Notes under the pieces: generated by a model
Databases searched by the model: none
Seen by the model: the letters and a program-made list of their open reading frames with translations, nothing else
What the model was told of the DNA's origin: nothing
Shown: piece after piece, positions 1 through 5,038 of the stretch
Layout: every line of letters starts with the position of its first letter
Numbering within the stretch: the stretch's first letter is position 1
Program-made: the position numbers and the translations under genes
From: Bacillota bacterium
GTDB lineage: Bacteria > Bacillota > Clostridia > Acetivibrionales > DSM-2933
Direction: 5' to 3'
Assembly: GCA_023441845.1 (NCBI GenBank)
Contig: JAEZNF010000149.1
Span: 1-5,038 of the forward strand
Length of the DNA: 5,038 nucleotides

Positions 1-1172
1 CTCCTGTTAAAGGTAAAAATACTGCTACTCCGCCGGTTCCCATTGTTACTTCCGGTGTACCGGCAAAAGAAACAATTCCAAGTCCGGTGATTTTGCCGTC
101 TCATAGTCAAAATAATTTATCTAAAAAGGGATTAATAGCCTGGTATAGATTTGATGAATCCGGCGGCACAGATGTAATGGATTCTTCAGGAAACGGACAT
201 AACGCTGTTTTACATGACAATGCTTCGTTTACTCCTTGCCGGACAGGAAATGCATTAAAGCTTACCGGACAGGGCGGATATGTTAAATTGCCCGACGGAA
301 TACTAAGGTCAGTAAAGGATGTTACCATTACGACATGGGTGAAAATCAACACTGAAGACAAGTTTTTAAAGATTTTTGATTTTGGCAAGTGGACAAACAG
401 TTATATGTATCTGACACCAAGGAATAACGGTACAAATTGTTTGAGATTCGGAATTTCAAACAGCGGGTTCCTGAATGAAAGTGGTGTAGATGGATGTTCA
501 AGCCTTCCTGCCGGTGTATGGAAGCATGTGGCAGTTACCATTTCGGGTAAGGTGGGGGTTATATACGTTAATGGAATTGAAAACGGAAGAAACAGTAAGA
601 TGGATGTAGATATGGCCCTCCTCGCAAACAGTTTCAACAATTTTATAGGTAATTCCCGCGGTGACAATAATAATGCCACAACAGGGCAGTTTGACGATTT
701 CCGCATATATGACAGGGCATTAAGCCAATCTGAAATAAAGTCAATTTTTAACGAGGCCAATCCCGGCGGAACTCCGGAGCCTGTTAATGCATTTGACAGG
801 ATAGAAGCTGAAAATTTCGACTCAAGATACGGCTCGGTCAGGAATGATGCTGCAAATGCAGATGGTGATTATATTGGATGGATACAAAACGGAGACTATA
901 TAGTTTTTAATGATGTGGATTTTGGAAGCGGAGCCGATAAACTTGAAATAAGGGCTTCAAGTGCGGGTCATGGCGGAAAGGTTGAAGTAATGACGGACAA
1001 TGTTAAAAGCCCACCTGCAGGGGTAGCAACCATAACCAATACAGGATCATGGGAGAGCTGGAAAACCATAACATGCAGCATAGACCGTATAAACGGCAGG
1101 CACAAATTAATTCTGAAATTCACAGGTGATGACGGTATTTTGTACAAAATCAACTGGTTTAAATTCTATTAG
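1..1172 (+). CDS. 3' part of a secreted carbohydrate-active protein: linker, LamG-like domain, C-terminal CBM6
   Basis: The reading frame (codons from base 3) is open from the window edge to TAA at 1170-1172, so the true start lies upstream. The GTG at 87 is only an internal valine of the linker. About 389 residues remain. Residues 1-42 are a Pro/Thr/Ser/Lys-rich linker. Residues 43-253 read as a LamG/concanavalin-A-like lectin domain, opening with GLIAWYRFDE and DSSGNGHNA and closing with FDDFRIYDRALSQSEI. Residues 263-389 are a CBM6: RIEAENFDS at the start, then GDYIGWIQNGDYI, then SWESW, and a terminal INWFKFY. CBM6 modules bind xylan or beta-glucan chains, and LamG_3 domains are often attached to extracellular glycosidases. 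A catalytic domain (for example a GH43-type enzyme) upstream is a guess. No dockerin follows the CBM6, so cellulosome attachment would have to come from a dockerin further upstream, or the protein is free. It lies 284 bases upstream of the GH5 gene on the same strand. The domain calls are firm; the overall function is unknown. Confidence 0.88.
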   Translation, partial: PVKGKNTATPPVPIVTSGVPAKETIPSPVILPSHSQNNLSKKGLIAWYRFDESGGTDVMDSSGNGHNAVLHDNASFTPCRTGNALKLTGQGGYVKLPDGILRSVKDVTITTWVKINTEDKFLKIFDFGKWTNSYMYLTPRNNGTNCLRFGISNSGFLNESGVDGCSSLPAGVWKHVAVTISGKVGVIYVNGIENGRNSKMDVDMALLANSFNNFIGNSRGDNNNATTGQFDDFRIYDRALSQSEIKSIFNEANPGGTPEPVNAFDRIEAENFDSRYGSVRNDAANADGDYIGWIQNGDYIVFNDVDFGSGADKLEIRASSAGHGGKVEVMTDNVKSPPAGVATITNTGSWESWKTITCSIDRINGRHKLILKFTGDDGILYKINWFKFY

Positions 1173-1278
1173 AACAGCCGAAAGGTGCAAATAAAAATTA
1201 CAGCGAGGGATACCAAATTCGATAAAACTTCGTAAATATATAAAAAGAAAATGAATATTATTTTCACTATTCCCATTT

Positions 1279-1297
1279 ATACCTGGTATTTCAATAC
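1279..1297. promoter_or_regulatory. small palindromes in the intergenic region, possible operator
   Basis: ATACC-T-GGTAT (1279-1289) is a perfect 11-base dyad. It overlaps a second dyad, GTATT-TC-AATAC (1286-1297). Another ATACC half-site occurs near 1210-1214. The position, just upstream of the promoter candidate, would suit a regulator-binding site. No known operator consensus is recognised, and short dyads are common in AT-rich DNA, so this is only a candidate. Confidence 0.22.
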
Positions 1298-1304
1298 AGC
1301 AAAT

Positions 1305-1335
1305 TTGAATGCAGTTTTTTATGTGTCAATATACT
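1305..1335 (+). promoter_or_regulatory. candidate sigma-A promoter for the GH5 gene
   Basis: TTGAAT at 1305-1310 resembles a -35 box and TATACT at 1330-1335 resembles a -10 box. The spacer is 19 bases, longer than the ideal 17, which weakens the call. Transcription from here would give a leader of roughly 115 bases before the start codon at 1457. Cellulosomal genes in this group can also use SigI-type promoters, but no clear SigI-like element was seen. The gene could instead be read through from the upstream CBM6 gene. Confidence 0.3.
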
Positions 1336-1339
1336 AAAT

Positions 1340-1378
1340 GGAGGTGAAAGCTTAGTGTATTATTGTATTGCATTTTAA
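1340..1378 (+). other. strong orphan Shine-Dalgarno followed by a seven-codon reading frame
   Basis: GGAGGTGA at 1340-1347 is a near-perfect ribosome-binding site. Seven bases later a GTG (1355) opens a frame of seven codons (V/M-Y-Y-C-I-A-F) ending at TAA 1376-1378. A second weaker arrangement follows: AAAGGGG near 1382-1388, then TTG at 1393 with a seven-codon frame to 1416. These could be leader peptides in the 5' UTR of the GH5 gene, relics of a displaced start region, or chance. Nothing in the peptides suggests an amino-acid attenuator. Confidence 0.25.
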
Positions 1379-1444
1379 AAGAAAGGGGCTGGTTGATAGT
1401 AACAAGTGTTTTATAAAGCAGTAGAAAACCGTGAAAAATAGACT

Positions 1445-1450
1445 AGGGGG
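1445..1450 (+). promoter_or_regulatory. ribosome-binding site that fixes the GH5 start at ATG 1457
   Basis: AGGGGG ends six bases before ATG 1457, a normal spacing. The in-frame TTG at 1451 directly abuts this site and would have no spacer, so it is not the start. Choosing 1457 gives a protein beginning MNRKFF, a typical signal-peptide n-region. Confidence 0.8.
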
Positions 1451-1456
1451 TTGATT

Positions 1457-3679
1457 ATGAACAGAAAATTTTTTGCCATTTTTTTATGTATACAAATAAT
1501 ATTGGGGTTACTATTATTCGGTACACCTGTAAGTGCTGTTCCGGATGGCGTATTTCAAATATCTGACGCAGACTTGAATAAGGACAATGCAGTGAATATG
1601 AAGGACATCATGCTTTTAGTTTCATCCTTTAACAGTGCCGAGGGAGATGCCAGATATAATGCTGCATATGACTTAAACCATGACAATGCAATAAATTTGA
1701 TTGATATAATGATGATCGCAAGGTACTTCAATCAAACTGTAACTCCAGTATCGCCTACACCTTCAACCGGGAATAATCCGCCCATAGGGACATTTACCGT
1801 TTGGCCTAATGTTGTAAATACTGGTGCGACGGCAAACTTCTATGCATCTGCATCCTATGACACTGACGGAACCATAACCGATTACTCATGGGATTTCGGT
1901 GACGGGACGACGGCAACAGGGGCAAATACCAACCATAAGTATACAAACACAGGTAATTACGATGTAAAACTTACAGTAACCGACAACTCGGGACTTAAAA
2001 GTACTTTTACCCAAACTGTATCCGTTCCGTTGAATAGCGGTGGAGGAAGTACGGATAAAGCTTATTATGGTTTTGAAGACGGTACGGTCAACGGCTTTTC
2101 CACAAATAACAGTTCTTCTATTATAACCAATACGACAACAAAAGCATATGCCGGTACAAATTCTCTTAAATGGGATATTAATTCAGCCGCTGCCGCAATG
2201 TATGAATTCAAAAAAGACAATATGACATTGAAGCCTGGTACAAAGATGGTATTCCGGCTATGGATTCCGTCAGGTGCTCCAATAACAGAGATCCAGCCGT
2301 ATATTATGCCGCATGATCCAAGCTGGTCAATTGCTTTATGGAATGCAGACTGGAGAGGTTACGACGGAATCCAAAAAGACGCATGGAATGAATTCGCCGT
2401 TACTTTGCCGAGTGACACCGATCCAACTCTTCCATGTCAGGTAGGTGTACAGATAAAAACAGGTGGTACGGGCAACTTTACCATATATGCAGACTCCATT
2501 GATTGGCCGCAGGGGTCTATTCCTCCTAAAGCAAGTTTTGACTACACTCCTGACAGACCGAATGCAGAGCAGGTTGTCAGCTTTGATGCTGTAAATTCCA
2601 CAGATAAAACATTAAAATCGACTGACCAGGATGGCACCATTTCAAGTTTCGAATGGGACTTCGGAGATGGAGAAAAGGGTACCGGAAGTACTGTAACCCA
2701 TACCTACAAAAAGGCGGGAAAGTATGCAGTTACATTGACTGTAAAAGACAATGACGGACTTACAAACTGCTTGACAAGAGTTGTATGGTGCGGTCAAACC
2801 GAGAAATTCGCACCGCCTCTTAAAGTATCAGGTACTAAAATCGTAGACAGCAATGGAGATGAGTTTATTCCCAAAGGTCTTGCAATAATAGATTCCTTAA
2901 CTTTCACAAAAGCGGATTTTGCATACATGAAAAAAGAATTCAAAATAAATGCGATTCGTCTTCCCTACATAACCGACAGATGGTATTACAATACGACAGC
3001 TGAAACCAGAGAAGCATATTTAAAAGCATATGACAACTATCTTGACTGGACTTATGAACTTGGAATATATGTGCTGTTTGACGGATGGCATGAAGGCGGA
3101 CAGGGAGATGAAAAAGCACAATGGGATGATTGTGTAACAGGTTGGAACATACTCGCCGCCAGGTGTAAGAACAGAACCCATATTATATGGGAAGTATACA
3201 ATGAACCGAACAAATCTACATGGACTGAATGGGCTCCAAAGGCAGAACAACTTATAGATATTATTAAATCATACAATCCCGTGGTTAATGTATTTGCTGT
3301 ACCGGGTATAAACTGGGCTCAGGAAATAGACGCCAGAACCCGTCCCATTAACCGCGAAGGGGTTGTATACTCTGTTCATCCTTATCCGCAGGTATATAAT
3401 GGTGTTTGGACTCCTGAAACATGGGACAGCAAATTCGGATATATAGTAAAAGAAGGTATTGCGCCTGTTATAAATACCGAGTACATGTACCCGCTTTTTG
3501 ACAAAGGCGACAGTGCAGCATATGGCAAACCTATTATAAAATACCAGGCCGATAGAGGAATCGGATGGTTTGGATGGATATTTGGAGGCTGGGGTGGTCC
3601 TCTACGCGATCCTAGCAGTAATAGAACTGAATGTTACCAGCTCTTCTGGGAAAATATGAACGGAATATGGGTTCACTAA
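1457..3679 (+). CDS. cellulosomal GH5 glycoside hydrolase with N-terminal dockerin and two PKD domains
   Basis: A complete 740-residue exported enzyme, starting at ATG 1457. Residues 1-27 are a signal peptide (MNRKFF, hydrophobic core, VSA-VP cleavage). Residues 36-92 are a type I-like dockerin with two calcium loops, DLNKDNAVNMKD (39-50) and DLNHDNAINLID (72-83). A Thr/Pro/Ser linker (94-107) follows. PKD domains lie at 108-190 and 357-445, each with a WDFGDG motif (145, 400). Residues 201-350 form a beta-type module opening with YYGFEDGTVNGF, which resembles carbohydrate-binding modules but is not assigned to a family. Residues 453-740 are a GH5 (clan GH-A) catalytic domain: R501 in IRLP, H545 in GWHEGG, acid/base E583 in YNEP, H641 and Y643 in VHPYP, nucleophile E675 in NTEY, then a Trp-rich end (W704, W707, W712). 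GH5 enzymes cleave beta-1,4-glucan, mannan or related chains with retention; the substrate cannot be fixed from sequence alone. The dockerin would plug it into a scaffoldin outside the cell. It has its own ribosome-binding site and a strong terminator 29 bases after the stop. Confidence 0.93.
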   Translation: MNRKFFAIFLCIQIILGLLLFGTPVSAVPDGVFQISDADLNKDNAVNMKDIMLLVSSFNSAEGDARYNAAYDLNHDNAINLIDIMMIARYFNQTVTPVSPTPSTGNNPPIGTFTVWPNVVNTGATANFYASASYDTDGTITDYSWDFGDGTTATGANTNHKYTNTGNYDVKLTVTDNSGLKSTFTQTVSVPLNSGGGSTDKAYYGFEDGTVNGFSTNNSSSIITNTTTKAYAGTNSLKWDINSAAAAMYEFKKDNMTLKPGTKMVFRLWIPSGAPITEIQPYIMPHDPSWSIALWNADWRGYDGIQKDAWNEFAVTLPSDTDPTLPCQVGVQIKTGGTGNFTIYADSIDWPQGSIPPKASFDYTPDRPNAEQVVSFDAVNSTDKTLKSTDQDGTISSFEWDFGDGEKGTGSTVTHTYKKAGKYAVTLTVKDNDGLTNCLTRVVWCGQTEKFAPPLKVSGTKIVDSNGDEFIPKGLAIIDSLTFTKADFAYMKKEFKINAIRLPYITDRWYYNTTAETREAYLKAYDNYLDWTYELGIYVLFDGWHEGGQGDEKAQWDDCVTGWNILAARCKNRTHIIWEVYNEPNKSTWTEWAPKAEQLIDIIKSYNPVVNVFAVPGINWAQEIDARTRPINREGVVYSVHPYPQVYNGVWTPETWDSKFGYIVKEGIAPVINTEYMYPLFDKGDSAAYGKPIIKYQADRGIGWFGWIFGGWGGPLRDPSSNRTECYQLFWENMNGIWVH

Positions 3680-3707
3680 AAGTGTATGAGTATTAATTGA
3701 ATATAAA

Positions 3708-3749
3708 ATGGCTATAGTCGTAGATGTTTTACGGCTATAGCCATTTTTT
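3708..3749 (+). terminator. intrinsic terminator of the GH5 gene
   Basis: A 15-base-pair stem: ATGGCTATAGTCGTA (3708-3722) pairs with TACGGCTATAGCCAT (3730-3744) with one T-G wobble, around a seven-base loop. It runs straight into a tract of six T (3744-3749). It begins 29 bases after the GH5 stop codon, as expected for a transcription end. Confidence 0.92.
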
Positions 3750-3926
3750 CGATTTATCCTAACAATCGTTCTTAGCCTGTATATCCTTACCCGTAGCGCT
3801 TTAATATGTTTAGTGTAAACTATAAAACTCATTTTGTTTTGTATAGAATAGAATAATATTTCTCCTTGTTTCATCAATTTTGTCTGTTAATATATTTAAA
3901 AGGATGTTTTGGTTTCCTGCATCTGA

Positions 3927-4109
3927 GCTTTTTACGAGCAAAAAATATTGGAATATTTGAAGCTCCATAATTCAATTAACCGAAAAGATGTAGAAAAGCT
4001 TCTTGGTGTAGGTCAAACGATGGCAGGGAGAATTCTTAAAAAAATGGTTATTAACAGGCAGTTAAGAACAGAAGGAAAAGCAGCAAAAATACAATATTTC
4101 ATCATGTAG
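3927..4109 (+). pseudogene. 3' remnant of a winged-helix DNA-binding protein
   Basis: A 60-codon frame open after the stop TGA at 3924-3926 and ending at TAG 4107-4109, with no ATG near its beginning and no ribosome-binding site. It reads YEQKILEYLKLHNS, then INRKDVEKLLGVGQ, then TMAGRILKKMV and a basic wing ending IQYFIM. This is the helix-turn-helix pattern 'R-K-D-hydrophobic-LLG ... A-x-R-hydrophobic-L-K-K-M' found at the C-terminus of AlbA/RecG-like ATP-binding regulators, Fic proteins and similar. Internal TTG codons (3948, 3957) are the only possible starts. It most likely is the surviving end of a deleted or frameshifted gene; a tiny expressed DNA-binding protein is less likely. The pattern is seen; the parent family is inferred. 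Confidence 0.5.
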
Positions 4110-4195
4110 TAATTTTCTTTGCTTAATGCATGATTATAGTCAAGACTATAAATTATTCTAAATTTTAAGTATTTTGGATAATCAAAGTATAATCT

Positions 4196-4574
4196 TTATA
4201 ATGCGCCAATCAAAACAATATTGTACCAAGTATTACGATAATTGCAAACGACGAAATAATTAATTATTATACTATTTGTTAAACCATAGGACCTTTTCCC
4301 ACTTCTAATTGCCGTTATCAAATCTACCGCAACAGTAAAGATAAACTGATTAGGTACGAGATAACTAACAGGCACCCCACAAGCCTTTAAGGCTTCATAG
4401 GAAAACGTATTTTTATCTAATATTTCCTCTCTGTAAATCCTTTATATTTCATTTCCTCAATCTCTTGAATTTCACTATTTATATATTCATCAATAACAGA
4501 AGATGAAATATCAAAATTATATGATGTAGCATGTTATCCTGTCTGTTATATCTTGAAAATGGGTTATCGCTCAT
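4196..4574 (-). pseudogene. frameshifted relic of an unknown gene
   Basis: Three adjoining minus-strand frames read as one broken protein of about 125 residues. Frame 1 starts at ATG 4574-4572 with MSDNPFSRYNRQDN. Near 4533 the sense continues in another frame as ATSYNFDISSSVIDEYIN, then EIQEIEEMKYKGFTER, which stops at 4419-4417. Near 4425 a third frame takes over with EILDKNTFSYEALKACGVP, then VSYLVPNQFIFTVAVDLI, and ends in a hydrophobic stretch at TAA 4198-4196. Each piece has protein-like composition, with an acidic helix followed by a hydrophobic tail, and two indels would join them. No clear ribosome-binding site precedes the ATG. I do not recognise the family. A competing plus-strand frame overlaps 4466-4687, so the strand is not certain. 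Confidence 0.35.
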
Positions 4575-4650
4575 ACTACATTGATTTCAACTATGACATA
4601 ACTATACTCTCAGTTGGAAATATCAGAGTACGGTCGTATATGAGTGATAA
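4564..4650. repeat. imperfect inverted repeat
   Basis: TTATCGCTCATA (4564-4575) pairs with TATGAGTGATAA (4639-4650) over 12 bases with one G-T wobble. Further in, CAACT (4588-4592) pairs with AGTTG (4612-4616), extended weakly by GATTT against GAAATATC. The central loop is 4593-4611. It overlaps the beginning of the minus-strand relic. It could be a folded RNA, a small non-autonomous element or a regulatory dyad. Confidence 0.5.
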
Positions 4651-4687
4651 TGCAATATATAGCAAAATTTCACTTGTAGGAAGCTGA

Positions 4688-4714
4688 CAAAAAAATCATA
4701 AGGCGATCTTTTTG
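4688..4714. repeat. hairpin ahead of a terminator
   Basis: CAAAAA (4688-4693) pairs with TTTTTG (4709-4714). After one mismatch, ATC (4695-4697) pairs with GAT (4705-4707), leaving a seven-base loop. It is AT-rich and moderately stable. It sits 16 bases before the terminator at 4731, so the two may belong to one short structured transcript. Confidence 0.35.
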
Positions 4715-4730
4715 TATAACTTCTGTCGCG

Positions 4731-4754
4731 CACCTGCATAGCGGGTGTTTTTTT
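4731..4754 (+). terminator. intrinsic terminator without an obvious gene
   Basis: CACCTGC (4731-4737) pairs with GCGGGTG (4741-4747), seven pairs with one T-G wobble and an ATA loop, followed by seven T (4748-4754). This is a good plus-strand terminator. The nearest intact plus-strand gene (GH5) already has its own terminator about 1 kb upstream, so this one would end either a lost gene or a small RNA. Confidence 0.7.
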
Positions 4755-4759
4755 GTTTC

Positions 4760-4774
4760 GTACGCTACGCGTAC
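4760..4774. repeat. short GC-rich hairpin
   Basis: GTACGC (4760-4765) and GCGTAC (4769-4774) form a perfect six-base-pair stem with a TAC loop. A further GGCT-AA-AGCC dyad lies at 4781-4790. Both are more GC-rich than the surroundings and sit between the two terminators; their role is unknown. Confidence 0.4.
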
Positions 4775-4798
4775 TCAGCAGGCTAAAGCCCTTAAACT

Positions 4799-4833
4799 AA
4801 ATAAACCTGGGGAAAATGCACCCAGGTTTATTT
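4799..4833 (-). terminator. symmetric hairpin terminator of the convergent right-edge gene
   Basis: AAATAAACCTGGG (4799-4811) and CCCAGGTTTATTT (4821-4833) are perfect complements over 13 bases around a nine-base loop. On the minus strand it lies 30 bases after the stop codon of the right-edge gene and ends in TTTATTTAG, a moderate T tract. Because it is symmetric it may also stop plus-strand transcription. Confidence 0.75.
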
Positions 4834-4863
4834 ACAAAACTACTATGCAAAACGCATTATTTA

Positions 4864-5038
4864 TTAAGGCAGAACATAACTTGGAAGAGTACCCGATACC
4901 GGCAAGCTGCTTACAAAACCCCAACTACTATTGAGATCTTGAAATCCCACGCGTATTGTTCCTCCTAAATTGGTCATCGAGGTTTTTTTGATTTTCACTT
5001 CGTATATCGTGGAGTTACTGGACACTGTGACACCTGTG
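4864..5038 (-). CDS. C-terminal end of a probably exported beta-sandwich protein
   Basis: Read on the minus strand, codons from 5037 to the TAA at 4866-4864 give the last 57 residues of a protein that starts beyond the window; a second TAA follows directly. The sequence includes TIYEVKIKKTSMTNLGG, TIRVGFQDLNSSWGFVSSLP and SGTLPSYVLP. The alternation of polar and hydrophobic residues, with the Gly, Ser and Pro content, suits a beta-sandwich. The 'I-E-V-K-I ... hydrophobic-R-V-G-F-Q-D-L' pattern recalls the last strands of CBM9/DOMON-like domains on extracellular proteins. This assignment is tentative. It is convergent with the GH5 gene and has a matching terminator hairpin. Confidence 0.7.
   Translation of the reverse strand, partial: TGVTVSSNSTIYEVKIKKTSMTNLGGTIRVGFQDLNSSWGFVSSLPVSGTLPSYVLP

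Larger units (their letters stand above)
3680..4863. other. gene-poor stretch between convergent genes
   Basis: About 1.2 kb of AT-rich DNA without an intact gene. It holds the GH5 terminator, a winged-helix gene fragment, a probable frameshifted relic on the minus strand and a series of hairpins, all listed separately. Between 3750 and 3926, and between 4110 and 4195, nothing beyond short AT-rich dyads (for example GTTTA-GTG-TAAAC near 3808-3820) was seen. Confidence 0.7.

Noticed and set aside
107..760. Minus-strand open frames at 107-388 and 401-760.
   Set aside because: They lie opposite the LamG-CBM6 coding sequence, have no protein-like domain and are shadows of it.
968..1153. Minus-strand open frame opposite the CBM6.
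   Set aside because: Shadow of a clear CBM6 on the other strand.
1247..1265. Hairpin GAAAAT...ATTTTC after the CBM6 gene as a terminator.
   Set aside because: Weak AT-only stem without a following T tract.
1451..1456. TTG at 1451 as start codon of the GH5 gene, adding two residues.
   Set aside because: It directly abuts the AGGGGG site, leaving no spacer; ATG 1457 has correct spacing.
3020..3276. Two overlapping minus-strand open frames opposite the GH5 domain.
   Set aside because: They overlap each other and conserved catalytic-domain sequence; no independent support.
3602..3877. Minus-strand 91-codon open frame.
   Set aside because: It runs through the strong GH5 terminator and into the GH5 coding sequence, and its composition is unlike a real protein.
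3904..3960. Short plus frame MFWFPASEL of 18 codons after AAAAGG.
   Set aside because: The purine run touches the ATG without spacing and the frame is very short; at most it is the out-of-frame beginning of the winged-helix relic.
4559..4687. Plus-strand 42-codon frame starting MGYRSYYIDF.
   Set aside because: No ribosome-binding site, lies within the inverted repeat and competes with a more protein-like minus-strand relic; left as uncertain.
4681..4833. Right end of an IS200/IS605-type element or a group II intron edge.
   Set aside because: Hairpins and a GTGCG-like end on the minus strand suggested this, but no transposase, TnpB, reverse transcriptase or domain V-like structure is visible.

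Overview
The window looks like AT-rich DNA from a cellulolytic, cellulosome-forming clostridium (Acetivibrio/Ruminiclostridium type). The evidence is a secreted GH5 enzyme with a dockerin, a neighbouring CBM6 protein, strong AGGGGG/GGAGG-type Shine-Dalgarno sites and hairpin-plus-T terminators. The genus is an inference. No gene here could be matched to a named locus.

Left part (1-1172): the 3' end of a large plus-strand gene for an extracellular carbohydrate-active protein. The frame is open from the first base of the window. What remains is a Pro/Thr-type linker, a LamG/concanavalin-like domain and a C-terminal CBM6. The catalytic part lies upstream and is not visible. A 284-base gap (1173-1456) follows, with no convincing terminator. 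It holds a weak promoter candidate, a small palindrome and a strong ribosome-binding site that has no real gene behind it.

Centre (1457-3679): a complete modular enzyme of 740 residues. It carries a signal peptide, an N-terminal dockerin, PKD, an unassigned beta-type module, a second PKD and a C-terminal GH5 catalytic domain with both catalytic glutamates in place. A strong intrinsic terminator follows at 3708-3749. The two genes are in tandem and would serve the same job, binding and hydrolysing plant cell-wall polysaccharide outside the cell.

Right part (3680-4863): about 1.2 kb without an intact gene. It contains a winged-helix DNA-binding fragment on the plus strand, an apparently frameshifted gene relic on the minus strand, and a cluster of hairpins. 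One of these is a long imperfect inverted repeat (4564-4650) and one is a good intrinsic terminator (4731-4754). This looks like decayed accessory DNA.

Right edge (4864-5038): the C-terminal 57 codons of a convergent minus-strand gene, probably another exported beta-sandwich protein, with its own symmetric terminator hairpin at 4799-4833.

No tRNA, rRNA, CRISPR array or intact mobile element was seen. The most interesting points are the divergent N-terminal dockerin and the unassigned middle module of the GH5 protein, and the structured segment at 4564-4833.
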